A DNA stretch of 46,004 bases. It comes from a virus. The notes under the pieces were generated by a model. That model made no database searches, was not told the origin of the DNA, and was given only the letters and a program-made list of their open reading frames with translations. The stretch is from positions 1 to 46,004 of the IMG/VR virus record IMGVR_UViG_3300010883_000068; one strand, 5' to 3'. Both the position numbers and the translations under genes were made by a program. The stretch's first letter is position 1. Each line of letters opens with the position of its first letter. Of this stretch, positions 15,315 through 23,847 are shown piece after piece.

Positions 15315-18300
15315 ATGAAGGTCAACACGAGCAGGTCGTCTGAAATATTTGACGAGTTTATAAAAAATTACTCTACATATAAAAGCGGTGTTGATACCGG
15401 AACAAAGTCTAGAATATCAAAGATAGCGGGTAGTTCGAGAATTATAAAAATCGCATCGTTAAGAGCCGGAGTGCAGCTTGCTTCTGGAGTGGCCGACGCT
15501 GGCGGGACGATTGCTATTGCAGGAAAGGTTATAGGTAATCTTGCAGATGTCGTAAAGCACGTAGATGTCCTTCCAATCGGCGTTTGGGCCAAAGCGGTTG
15601 GGGCGGCTGACAATCTTCCCTCTATTATGTCAAGGCTTAGGGCCGGGGCTGTAATAGATGCCTCGTCTGAGGGTGCTGGTGAATTGGCCAAGCTTTCATC
15701 AATGGTATCAAAATTTGATCAAGTTGCCACTAACGCTATAAAGAATAGTGATGAAATGATTAACTTTAGAAAAACTTCATCGGCAGCATTTCCCGGTGGA
15801 AAAAACACATGGGTAGGTGACTTAGAAACTGCAATTACAAGAGTGTACATTCAGGGAACGATAGATGCGGTTGGAACTGGAAAATCCGCTTCAAAGATAA
15901 TGGAAGATAGCATTACAGAGGTAATAAGAAATGGTGGTGCAAATTTTAGGTACGAACTTCCAGGTAGCATAGCAGGGTGGAAAAATATTGCCTCCAGGCA
16001 ACCAGAGTTTATAGACGCAGTAGAAGGAATGGTTAAGGGAACGGCCAGGGTTGAGCCAGATGAGCTTGCGGGAATGTATAGGCGTGCTGGAAGTGCTCGA
16101 AAAGGCGGCGAAGGTGGCGCAGACCTCAGGCAAGGTGGAGCAAGGGAGCTCACCAGGGGTGAGGGTGGAATAGAAACTGGTGTAGCGAGGTATACTGACG
16201 AAGCAGGAGATGCGGGAGCTGGTGCCGCCAAAGGTACGGATGATGTGGATATACGAGATCCTGGTGTGCCGTCCCGAGTAGATAATCCTCAGCAGATAGA
16301 CCAATTGGGTGCAACTACTGCGAAAAATGCAGAAGATATCGCCGCAATAAGTCGATTCAACGAGACGATGCGGGGCCAGGTTGGCCAAAGCATGAACCTT
16401 GAACAAGTAATGGCGCTATTCCAGGATATGAGCAGGACTCAGCAGGAAACGGTACGCGAAATGGCGCGGTCCATGGGAAGTCAGAGCGTAACTGTAAAGC
16501 AGATTAACCAACAAAGCGTTGATGGGGCAGTGACAGGAGCGGGAAGAAAAGCTTCTGCCCGGGCCAGAGAGACTTCCCGTAAGGCTTCTGATGGGATACC
16601 GAGAAGAAAGCAGAGGCTCAGACAGGCTCAGGCAGGCGGAAATCAAGCTGATATTACAAGACTTCAGGATGAGATAAGGCGTCTTGAAGAGATAACAAGA
16701 AGGTCGAACGCCGGAACGCAGGCGGTCAAAGAGACTGCAGGCTGGAAAGCATTAATTCCTGGATCGGCAGCTACCGCATGGAAGTGGGGTAAAAGAATTT
16801 TAGTTGGCGGTGTTCTCATCGGGGCAGGATATCTTTTATACCAGTGGCTGACCGGACCAGATGGGGATGAGGCATTTCTAAGAGTTAAGAATGCGACAAT
16901 TCAGCCACAACTGATAGAAGATCCGGCGGGCAGGCTAGTCCCCGTTGTTGAGGCGGCAATTACAGCGCTTAGGGCTGTGGAGTTCACTCCTGCCAGCGTT
17001 TCAGATGCAAGGACTGGCGCCTATATAGAGTTTTTACAAAATACACTTTTGCCAGCCGTATCTTCAGTTGCTCAGGATGGTAGAAACTTTGCTCTCCCAG
17101 AGGGAAATGAGAACGGCCTTATAATAACAGGTCAGGCAACTTCAAACACTGAAGCTCAACATCTTGCGATGCAGCCGGCAGGTTCTTTCGAGCCGGATGT
17201 TGTCTCTGGGGATGAGGCTGATTTTATTGCCGCAGAAGATGCAGTTGAGAATCTTAAAAATGAGTTGCAAAGATTCAGCGAATCTGTGTCGAAAACTCTT
17301 ACTGACGGAATGCAGGCTCAGGCAGGAGATAATGCAAACCTGGGAAACCGCGACTGGAATCCTCGTGGAGGTGGTGGCCAAGTTGGAAGTGGTGGCGCTA
17401 GCGGCGTCGGCGGAGCACCCGGCCAGAGAGGTCAGCAGGGTGGTGGCTCGGGACTGGAAGGCCGAAGAGATCCGGGTGGTCGTGGTGATTTAAGAAGAAA
17501 TGAAATTGCTTTAGAAATGGATCTATGGGGAGAAACGTGGAGAGTTGTTCTTCCCGCAAGATCTAGAAGAATTGGCGGACAAAGAGTTAGTACTCTTAGA
17601 TCTGATATAGCGGAAAAGCTTGGCGATCCGCCACCAGATGGCACAAGGCCTGGTCCAATATATAGGGCTTTGAATACCGCCATTGGAAAAGAATATGTTG
17701 GGCTTGGTGAAAATAATGATCCACAAATTGGCGGCGGCCATAGTGATTGGTCAAATATAATGCAGTCAGACCAGGTCAGGCTGAATGATGCTACTGGAGC
17801 TAGAATATCATTAGCGATACAAAGAATGGCCAGATACAATATAGATTCTGTAAAAGAGCTAAGAAAAGATTTACTAGAAGACAGCAAAGACCGCCTTGGC
17901 GAGGGGCTTTTCAATACTTCTCCAGCCTATAGGGATGAGAAGAGGTCTCTTAGGGCTCCAACTAGAGAGAGCCGAAGGCAGGAGCGGAAAGACAGAAAGA
18001 GGCGCAGAAGGGAGTCAAGAAGAAGGGCCGGCCTTGATATAAGCGGTCTTCATAAGGTCTCAAATAAAAAATCCTTATATGAATCTACTAATATAGATGA
18101 TTTAATCGAAACAAGGATTCAATATAATATGAGTTTCAATAAAAAAGCAGACAAATATTCTAATGAATATTTTAGAGATGCCGTTAAGGGTCTTAATGAC
18201 AGTTCTGTAAAGACTTATTATGCAGGGTTTAAAGACATGTATAATGAGAGGCCTGAGAAAAGGCCAAAGGATACAAATTCCTTATATATGATTGGTGATG

Positions 18301-18584
18301 AAACTGGTTCAGAGTTAGTTCAAAGGGCCCACCCGAAGTCCATTGTTGTCTCAGACGCAATGGGAAATGGTGGCCTGGTAGAAAATCTCTTGGAGCAACA
18401 CCGTCACGGAGAAGAGGTGGCTTTCAGCACTCCAACCGGGAATTATAGATCAAAGCATGCCTATGTTTTAGAAGAGCTCAAGGGCTTGGCTAAGATGGCA
18501 AGATCAGAGAATAATGCGGAAGCGTTTGAAATGATCAAAGGTGCTATGGTTGAAATCGTGTCTTTAAACCCAAAGTTAGTTTAA
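15315..18584 (+). CDS. Giant virion-type protein with one central membrane segment (1,089 aa)
   Basis: The protein is not recognised as a named family. The N-terminal 180 residues are rich in Ala, Gly, Ile and Val with amphipathic helices (residues 50-120). Residues 250-460 are Arg/Gln/Ala-rich and likely coiled. A single hydrophobic segment, ILVGGVLIGAGYLLYQWL, lies at 495-512. Residues about 680-720 are Gly-rich linker, and a very basic cluster of Arg/Lys is near 885-905. Hydrophobic helices, a membrane segment and basic disordered parts in one large late protein are features of internal head proteins ejected with DNA, but that is inference. The start follows GAGGTTTGTTTTA. It ends 78 bases before the decoration protein. 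Confidence 0.75.
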   Translation: MKVNTSRSSEIFDEFIKNYSTYKSGVDTGTKSRISKIAGSSRIIKIASLRAGVQLASGVADAGGTIAIAGKVIGNLADVVKHVDVLPIGVWAKAVGAADNLPSIMSRLRAGAVIDASSEGAGELAKLSSMVSKFDQVATNAIKNSDEMINFRKTSSAAFPGGKNTWVGDLETAITRVYIQGTIDAVGTGKSASKIMEDSITEVIRNGGANFRYELPGSIAGWKNIASRQPEFIDAVEGMVKGTARVEPDELAGMYRRAGSARKGGEGGADLRQGGARELTRGEGGIETGVARYTDEAGDAGAGAAKGTDDVDIRDPGVPSRVDNPQQIDQLGATTAKNAEDIAAISRFNETMRGQVGQSMNLEQVMALFQDMSRTQQETVREMARSMGSQSVTVKQINQQSVDGAVTGAGRKASARARETSRKASDGIPRRKQRLRQAQAGGNQADITRLQDEIRRLEEITRRSNAGTQAVKETAGWKALIPGSAATAWKWGKRILVGGVLIGAGYLLYQWLTGPDGDEAFLRVKNATIQPQLIEDPAGRLVPVVEAAITALRAVEFTPASVSDARTGAYIEFLQNTLLPAVSSVAQDGRNFALPEGNENGLIITGQATSNTEAQHLAMQPAGSFEPDVVSGDEADFIAAEDAVENLKNELQRFSESVSKTLTDGMQAQAGDNANLGNRDWNPRGGGGQVGSGGASGVGGAPGQRGQQGGGSGLEGRRDPGGRGDLRRNEIALEMDLWGETWRVVLPARSRRIGGQRVSTLRSDIAEKLGDPPPDGTRPGPIYRALNTAIGKEYVGLGENNDPQIGGGHSDWSNIMQSDQVRLNDATGARISLAIQRMARYNIDSVKELRKDLLEDSKDRLGEGLFNTSPAYRDEKRSLRAPTRESRRQERKDRKRRRRESRRRAGLDISGLHKVSNKKSLYESTNIDDLIETRIQYNMSFNKKADKYSNEYFRDAVKGLNDSSVKTYYAGFKDMYNERPEKRPKDTNSLYMIGDETGSELVQRAHPKSIVVSDAMGNGGLVENLLEQHRHGEEVAFSTPTGNYRSKHAYVLEELKGLAKMARSENNAEAFEMIKGAMVEIVSLNPKLV

Positions 18585-18605
18585 AATAAGTTTTTGACTT
18601 ATAAA

Positions 18606-18635
18606 ATATTAATTCAATAGTTGGATTAATATAAT
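18606..18635 (+). promoter_or_regulatory. Inverted repeat and TATAAT box upstream of the capsid gene pair
   Basis: ATATTAAT (18606-18613) and its exact reverse complement ATTAATAT (18625-18632) flank an 11-base spacer. A perfect -10-type TATAAT overlaps the right arm at 18630-18635, 28 bases before ATG 18663. No convincing -35 lies at the right distance, though TTGACT occurs at 18594. Candidate promoter/operator for the two most codon-optimised genes. Confidence 0.35.
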
Positions 18636-18662
18636 TAAATTTTTATTAAGGAGAATAATAAA

Positions 18663-19454
18663 ATGGCTCTCAAAATTTTACAACCAGGGTATGTACCCTT
18701 GGGCCAGTTTGATCTGAAGGTAAGCTCAACCGTTTTAGGTGGCGAATGTGTGGTTTTATCACAGTCGACTTCTGATGGTGGAGCAAAGGACACGGAGCAG
18801 TATATGAATACTGGTTCTACCGAACGCCCAATGTTTGAACTTGGTGGACCTCATGGCATACCCATTGATTCCGCTGGTGGAAGTGCCCAACCGGTAGTCC
18901 CAGGATCTGCTGCTCAACTATGGAAAAGCCGGTTGCAGGCAAATTCTACAACTGGTGGTGGATATGTTTCGCTTTTCGGCTTGGCCGATGACGGAACATC
19001 TGGGTATGGTACCCTTTTCGGTGAACTAATTGGTGGAAACGTAGGTCGGGCGACCTCAGTTTCTGGCGCTACTGTCATTGGACCGGCGACACACCTTGCA
19101 TCTGGAAAGGTGACTGTCTGGACACAGCAAGGTCTTTATGGCGTTGCTGGCGCACCAGCAAACTACATTGATGGTGGTGCTTGTGTTCCAAACGAGCTCT
19201 TGTACGGTGTTGGTGGTGATGAACTCACCCCCGGCTACCTCGTATCGGAAGCCAACGATGCTGCAACTTACGACGCCTATGGGCAAGGCGGCGGCGTTGC
19301 TATCTTTGTAGGATTAATGACAGATTCGTCATTAGTTCGCACTTCAACCCTTTTAGCTACAGGCACAGCGACAACTGACGAAGAATATGCTGCAGTATAC
19401 CTACTCGGACCATCTGCACCAGGTACTATCTTCCCAGCTATCTCTGGCGGCTAA
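18663..19454 (+). CDS. Probable capsid decoration / head stabilising protein (263 aa)
   Basis: A beta-rich, Gly/Thr/Ala-rich protein encoded immediately before the major capsid protein, the usual place for decoration or cement proteins. It shares C-terminal motifs with the 230-residue protein at 14155 (VTVWTQQGLYG, NELLYGVGGDELT, LLGPSAPG). It is preceded by a strong AAGGAG ribosome binding site. All four arginine codons are CGN, whereas neighbouring genes use AGA/AGG, suggesting selection for very high expression. It could instead be another abundant head surface protein; the exact role is inferred. Confidence 0.7.
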   Translation: MALKILQPGYVPLGQFDLKVSSTVLGGECVVLSQSTSDGGAKDTEQYMNTGSTERPMFELGGPHGIPIDSAGGSAQPVVPGSAAQLWKSRLQANSTTGGGYVSLFGLADDGTSGYGTLFGELIGGNVGRATSVSGATVIGPATHLASGKVTVWTQQGLYGVAGAPANYIDGGACVPNELLYGVGGDELTPGYLVSEANDAATYDAYGQGGGVAIFVGLMTDSSLVRTSTLLATGTATTDEEYAAVYLLGPSAPGTIFPAISGG

Positions 19455-19481
19455 TCTTTAACATTAATAGGAGAAAAAAAA

Positions 19482-20528
19482 ATGTCTAATATGTTTAATA
19501 CACATGGTGAACTAAATGCCTCTAATGTAAAAGAGGCGCTAACGCAGATTGTAAAATATGCTGCTGTAATTGAAGATTTAGGTTCTGCGAATGATTCCGC
19601 ATCCGCTGCTCCATCATTAACTGATGGTCAGAGAGATGAGATGATTAAGCAGGCTCTAATGACACAGGAAGGTAAGATTGCCCTCGGTCAGGCCATGGCT
19701 AACCCAATTCGTAAGAACTTGGATTACCAGGGTGTTGGTCGTAAGGCTCTAGTTGTCGATCCCCTTCCTCAGGGCGCTCTGCCCATCTATGACCGAGATA
19801 TTGATGTCGGCGCAGTTGTTGTTTCCAGCAACGGTTCCGCCCCAGAATCTCGTGTCTTTGGTGACCGCGTGACCGTTCCTGAGTTTGAGATTGTTTCCAA
19901 CCCAACCGTTCGTATTGCTGAAGTTAAGCGTCGTCGATTCAATGTCGTCGATCGTGCTCAGCAAAAGGCTAGGCAGGAAATTCAGGCTCAAGAGGATGCT
20001 AACGTCTTTGCCGCTCTAGATTTTGCTGGTGACAGCTCTTCTGGTGGTGGTACAAACGCCAAGCAGACCAACCTGGACAACTATAGCGCAGCAGCCACTG
20101 GACCTCACGGACCAGATGGTGAGCTTTCCAAGCATGGAATGCTTACGCTTAAGAGACTCATTGATCGTTGGGACTTAGTAACTTCTAAGTACTTCCTCAA
20201 CATTAATGAGTTTACCGACATTCTCAATTGGGAGTCTGCCGGTGCTGGTGGTCACTCTTCAGTAGACCCTGTAACTCAGAGAGAACTTCTTCAGACTGGT
20301 CTTTATGGTCACATCTTTGGCGCCGACATTGTCGTTTCCAAGGTTGTTCCTGCCGGACAAGCTTTTGCAGTTGCTGATCCTGAGTTCGTTGGTGTTATGC
20401 CCGTAAGGCAGGACATCGAGGTTCTTCCCGCTGATGAGCCCAAGCAGCTTAAGCTTGGTTGGGTTGTTAGTGAGATTGTTGGTATTGGTATTGTCAACAC
20501 CCGTGGTGTTGCTACAGGTACTGTGTAA
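19482..20528 (+). CDS. Major capsid protein
   Basis: This is the main shell subunit, expected to have the HK97 fold. Evidence is its position after decoration protein and scaffold/protease genes, a length of 348 residues, and a capsid-like core: GALPIYDRDIDVG near residue 98, FGDRVTVPEFEIVSNPTVRI at about 126-145 and a helical RAQQKARQEIQAQEDANVF segment around 159-177 corresponding to the spine helix. The N-terminal 60 residues, Ala/Ser-rich, may be removed on maturation. Codon use stands out: 12 of 17 arginines are CGN and C-ending codons are frequent. The ribosome binding site AGGAG plus an A-tract is identical over 16 bases to that of the gene at 45746. A strong terminator follows 27 bases after the stop. 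Confidence 0.9.
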   Translation: MSNMFNTHGELNASNVKEALTQIVKYAAVIEDLGSANDSASAAPSLTDGQRDEMIKQALMTQEGKIALGQAMANPIRKNLDYQGVGRKALVVDPLPQGALPIYDRDIDVGAVVVSSNGSAPESRVFGDRVTVPEFEIVSNPTVRIAEVKRRRFNVVDRAQQKARQEIQAQEDANVFAALDFAGDSSSGGGTNAKQTNLDNYSAAATGPHGPDGELSKHGMLTLKRLIDRWDLVTSKYFLNINEFTDILNWESAGAGGHSSVDPVTQRELLQTGLYGHIFGADIVVSKVVPAGQAFAVADPEFVGVMPVRQDIEVLPADEPKQLKLGWVVSEIVGIGIVNTRGVATGTV

Positions 20529-20555
20529 TCTTTCTAATAAACTAGAAATAAAACT

Positions 20556-20590
20556 CACCTCGTCAGTTTGTTCTGGCGGGGTGTTTTTTT
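20556..20590 (+). terminator. Intrinsic terminator after the major capsid gene
   Basis: CACCTCGTCAG (20556-20566) pairs over 11 positions (three G-U) with CTGGCGGGGTG (20573-20583) around the loop TTTGTT, followed by T7. This cleanly ends the capsid transcript. It also rules out the TTG at 20568, inside the loop, as a start for the next gene. Confidence 0.92.
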
Positions 20591-20615
20591 ATTAATTTTA
20601 AGTAATATTATATAT

Positions 20616-21122
20616 ATGACTCCAAATCAATTAAAATCAAGACAAAAGTTCATAAAAGCCACACCTTTGGCGGATAGGGCTAGTTGTAGAAATACAAGCA
20701 GAAGGGAGAAAAACCACATAGAGGAGGAGGAGTCTCATAGTGAAACTTTTGATACATTTTTTGAATATGAGGAAGAGCTGTCTCAGCTAAAACCATCTAA
20801 TTTGCAATCTGATTTTGACCCTGATGAGCCAAACTCATACGGGTTTATAGAGATGGAAACTAGTGATGAAGACAGCATAATCATAGAAAGCATTGCTATA
20901 AAAATGGAAGAATCAGAAGATATAAAAACTAATAAAAACTCATACATGGTTATGGAAGAGGATTCCGGCAAAGCTGATAATTATATGGATGTCAAGGGAT
21001 TTGACTTTATACAATGTGAGTATATGAAGAAAGATGGAAATAGGTGTAAAAGACAGGCTCCAAATGGTTTTAAAATATGTTCAATACACAAAAAGATGAT
21101 TGAAAAAAGCTCAAATAACTGA
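20616..21122 (+). CDS. Small acidic protein with C-terminal Cys/His zinc-knuckle-like motif
   Basis: The start is set at ATG 20616; an upstream in-frame TTG lies inside the terminator. The 168-residue protein has a basic N-terminus, a long acidic Glu/Asp/Ser middle (residues 30-125) and a C-terminal C134-x9-C144-x10-C155-x2-H158 motif with basic residues between ligands (MKKDGNRCKRQAPNGFKIC). This spacing resembles short zinc-binding modules of the type C…GxxCKR…CxxH found in phage and viral proteins of unknown function. It could bind nucleic acid. No ribosome binding site is obvious. The next gene starts three bases after its stop. Confidence 0.7.
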   Translation: MTPNQLKSRQKFIKATPLADRASCRNTSRREKNHIEEEESHSETFDTFFEYEEELSQLKPSNLQSDFDPDEPNSYGFIEMETSDEDSIIIESIAIKMEESEDIKTNKNSYMVMEEDSGKADNYMDVKGFDFIQCEYMKKDGNRCKRQAPNGFKICSIHKKMIEKSSNN

Positions 21123-21125
21123 ATT

Positions 21126-21404
21126 ATGGCAAGAAGAAAAAAGAAAAAAGATAAGGAAGAGGGTGAGCTAAGCCTAAAGTCTAGGCTGTTTAAAAAAAGA
21201 ATATGGACGCTAGAGTTTATGCGCATCAAGGCGGAGTCCACTATAAAAGAATGTGAGAGCTTAATTAAAAAGATAGACTCAGATGGTATAGACGCATATT
21301 ATAGCGAAAACAGCGATATACTAAGGCATGCTACAGATATATGGAAGGGGTGCTTGAGGTCTGCCGAATTTAGAAAAATAAGCGAAGATATGGAAAGAGA
21401 GTAG
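21126..21404 (+). CDS. Small basic hypothetical protein (92 aa)
   Basis: The protein opens with a run of Arg and Lys (residues 3-10), then is a charged, mainly helical protein. It starts three bases after the upstream stop without its own ribosome binding site, so it is probably translated by coupling. No family is recognised. The N-terminal basic patch could contact nucleic acid or acidic partners such as the preceding protein. Confidence 0.65.
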   Translation: MARRKKKKDKEEGELSLKSRLFKKRIWTLEFMRIKAESTIKECESLIKKIDSDGIDAYYSENSDILRHATDIWKGCLRSAEFRKISEDMERE

Positions 21405-21473
21405 TTCTATTATTATATTTAGATGTAAATAGAAATCGCATATTGTATTAAGAGTTAAGTTCATAACGCAAAA

Positions 21474-21725
21474 ATGAACCAACACAGGATAATAAAATTA
21501 ATGAAAGAATTTAAAACATCGGATTTGGGGCTTGCGGCGTTTATGGTCATGAGAAGTCTTCAGCTGGTAAGTGCCGATAGGCTCGATAGCGGAAGGTTCG
21601 AGTTTGTTTTAAACGATCCTGAAGAAAAGTCAAAAGCCCTATCGATAGAATATGTTAGCAGTGAGTTTTGTCAGTTTGACAACCAAGTTAGAACATTGAA
21701 AAAATTATTATACAGTTCTAAGTAA
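21474..21725 (+). CDS. Small protein resembling DUF5659-type phage proteins (83 aa)
   Basis: The pattern FKTSDLGLAAFMVMRSLQLV, then a short strand region ending GRFEFVLNDPEE, then a final helix with VRTLKKLL, matches my memory of the DUF5659 family (small proteins of unknown function, common in phages and their hosts). The 69-base gap upstream is AT-rich with no evident terminator, and the ribosome binding site is weak. Family assignment is moderate and the role unknown. Confidence 0.6.
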   Translation: MNQHRIIKLMKEFKTSDLGLAAFMVMRSLQLVSADRLDSGRFEFVLNDPEEKSKALSIEYVSSEFCQFDNQVRTLKKLLYSSK

Positions 21726-21889
21726 AAATCTACTAATAATTACTTGGTAACTTGAATAAGTTATAGTTTTGTTTTTTCTAATTTAGTTATGTTTGCATAA
21801 ACTTAAGTTATGTTTATATTTTGTTTCTAGTGAGTTACGTTTTAATTTTTCAATATAAATTAAACATTTTTTAAAAAGGAAACAAGAAA
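21726..21889 (+). promoter_or_regulatory. 164-base AT-rich leader with TACTAAT and a direct repeat
   Basis: This is the longest non-coding gap in the window. TACTAAT lies at 21731-21737, six bases after a stop. AGTTATGTTT occurs twice, at 21785-21794 and 21806-21815, 21 bases apart. The leader ends with AAAAAGGAAAC before ATG 21890. The long untranslated leader suggests independent control of the abundant-looking fibre gene that follows. Confidence 0.4.
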
Positions 21890-23806
21890 ATGGCTACAAC
21901 AAAAACAGATATACCGTTACATATGTTAGCGGTAACCTCCGGTGCGACATTAGCGTCCAAGACCGGAGCTCCAATGTTCGAATTTGACGTTCCAGTAGGC
22001 GCAACGTCTGCCGGAAATACGGCTCACTTCGAATTTGAACCATCGGCAAGTGCTGCCGCACCAGTTGAGATAGCGGCAAAGGGTGCTTTCGATAATACTT
22101 CAATTGCATTTGCGCCAAAAGGAACTGGCGAAGTTAGAATTATTGGTAACTCCACATCTGCTGGTGGTATCAGGTTTTATGAAGATACAGATAACGGTGC
22201 CAACTTTACGGGACTTAGAGCTCCAATACTTGCTGGAAACTATACACTGACTCTTCCAAAATCTGCTGGTACTGCTGGATATGCGCTCACCCTTGGTGCT
22301 GACGTTACTGATCCGCTTCAGTGGAAGGAAGCCTTGACCGATGGAGGAGCTTTTGGTAGTCTTACTCTGACTGACTCAGCAGGAGCCCTTCAGATTGATG
22401 TCGCAACTGGTGATGCATCTATTATCTTTGATAATGCAGGTACAGACAGATGGGTCATTGGTGCTGCTAGTTCTGGAAATATCTTCAGAATCAACAAAGC
22501 AAATTCTTCCGGCGTAGCCCTCTCTGCAGCGTTCATGTTCCAGTTGACTACCTCGGGTGCTGCACACGTTCAAAAATCACTTCATGTTGGAGGAAACTCA
22601 TCGGGTTCTGCTCAGGGAACTGCATCGCTAGTCGCAGCAACTGCCGCTTCTGCTGCGTTCTTGCGATTAGCTGAGGACACAGATGATGGTTCTCACTTTG
22701 GAACCATTAAGCCTATTGCTTTGGGTGCTAATAGATTCTATTCGCTTCCAGATGCAACCGGTACATTCATAGTTGGCTCTGCTGCTAACAAGCTTCCGAA
22801 GGATGCGATTGCTGTAAACTTTACTTTGGATCAAATATCGGCAGCTGGAGATGTCAATATGTTGTTTGCACAAACTGGAAATGTTAGATTCTCAGTGGGT
22901 CTTGATGATTCTGATGGGGATATCTTCAAAATTCACTCTGGTACTACACTAGCTAACGATTCGGACTTCGAAATTGATTTTAGTGGAAATGTTGAAATTA
23001 AAAACGGAAACCTTACGGTTGCTGAAGATATTATCGTAACTAAGAAGATAAGAGCTGCCGGACTTAGTGCTGCTGGAATTACAGCCACTGCAACCGATTC
23101 TACTGCTGGGTTTATCACACTCAATGAAGATACTGATAATGGAGTTCATGTTATGAAGCTAAGTGGTCCAAGATTACTTGGTGCCGACCAGACGTGTACT
23201 CTTCCAAACACAGGTGGAGATGTTCTAACATCCACAAGTATGATTTGGGGCGACTTGACGGCGACTACACCAGATGGACTGAATGGTGAAATGATATTCG
23301 GTAAACAGGCTAGCATAAATGGTGCCGGAATGTTGTTCAGAAATGGTGCGGTAGCTCTTACGACTCCTGGTGGTCAGCATGTCGTATCACAGGTTACCTC
23401 TGCTGCTGCAGGCTCTGCTACTGGAATTTGCCTTGCTAACTCGGCTGGTCTATGGCTTGCCTATGGCGAAGTAAATGCTCCATCAACTGTTGATAATTAT
23501 TATAATGGATGGCAGATCAGAATTGTAGAAGGAACGGGACGTGGTGAACAAACAACAATCTCTGACTATACTGGCGCAACGCTTCAGGCTTCAGTTAGCC
23601 CAGTCTGGACTAGCGCCGGAGTTATTCCTGACGCAACCTCTGTATACGTTCTGATTCAGAATGATTACACCTTTATTGCCAAGCATAATGGATCAACTAC
23701 CGGTACGGCAGTTGCATACTTTGCGAAGGATAATCAAGGAGATCTTCCTCAGGCTGGAGACGTAATCTATGCTTGCTATTCAAGGCTTGCTTCGTCTGTA
23801 GCATAG
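21890..23806 (+). CDS. Repeat-containing fibre-like virion protein (638 aa)
   Basis: A beta-rich protein, rich in Gly, Ala, Ser and Thr, with few charged residues. Three copies of a roughly 45-residue motif lie at about 93-138, 255-300 and 407-452. Each contains (R/L/T)xxEDTD(N/D)G, then a LxxPxxL strand, then a LPxxxG turn. Such modules are common in tail fibres and other trimeric phage surface proteins. Intervening segments such as TDRWVIGAASSGNIFRINKA (186-205) resemble repeat units of fibre stalks. The C-terminal 190 residues probably form a globular head. It has its own leader and a strong hairpin after the stop, so it is likely an independently transcribed, abundant protein. Whether it is a tail fibre or a capsid fibre is not resolved. 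Confidence 0.7.
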   Translation: MATTKTDIPLHMLAVTSGATLASKTGAPMFEFDVPVGATSAGNTAHFEFEPSASAAAPVEIAAKGAFDNTSIAFAPKGTGEVRIIGNSTSAGGIRFYEDTDNGANFTGLRAPILAGNYTLTLPKSAGTAGYALTLGADVTDPLQWKEALTDGGAFGSLTLTDSAGALQIDVATGDASIIFDNAGTDRWVIGAASSGNIFRINKANSSGVALSAAFMFQLTTSGAAHVQKSLHVGGNSSGSAQGTASLVAATAASAAFLRLAEDTDDGSHFGTIKPIALGANRFYSLPDATGTFIVGSAANKLPKDAIAVNFTLDQISAAGDVNMLFAQTGNVRFSVGLDDSDGDIFKIHSGTTLANDSDFEIDFSGNVEIKNGNLTVAEDIIVTKKIRAAGLSAAGITATATDSTAGFITLNEDTDNGVHVMKLSGPRLLGADQTCTLPNTGGDVLTSTSMIWGDLTATTPDGLNGEMIFGKQASINGAGMLFRNGAVALTTPGGQHVVSQVTSAAAGSATGICLANSAGLWLAYGEVNAPSTVDNYYNGWQIRIVEGTGRGEQTTISDYTGATLQASVSPVWTSAGVIPDATSVYVLIQNDYTFIAKHNGSTTGTAVAYFAKDNQGDLPQAGDVIYACYSRLASSVA

Positions 23807-23847
23807 TGTTGCTTAGAGCTGTATTTAAAGTTTAGTGGTGTATTATT

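Noticed and set aside
15891-16406. Minus-strand open frame of 171 codons
   Set aside because: Lies wholly inside the 1,089-residue gene with no domain, ribosome binding site or promoter.
17164-17493. Second-frame + strand open frame of 109 codons
   Set aside because: Overlaps the Gly-rich linker of the 1,089-residue gene; no start signal and no protein-like pattern.
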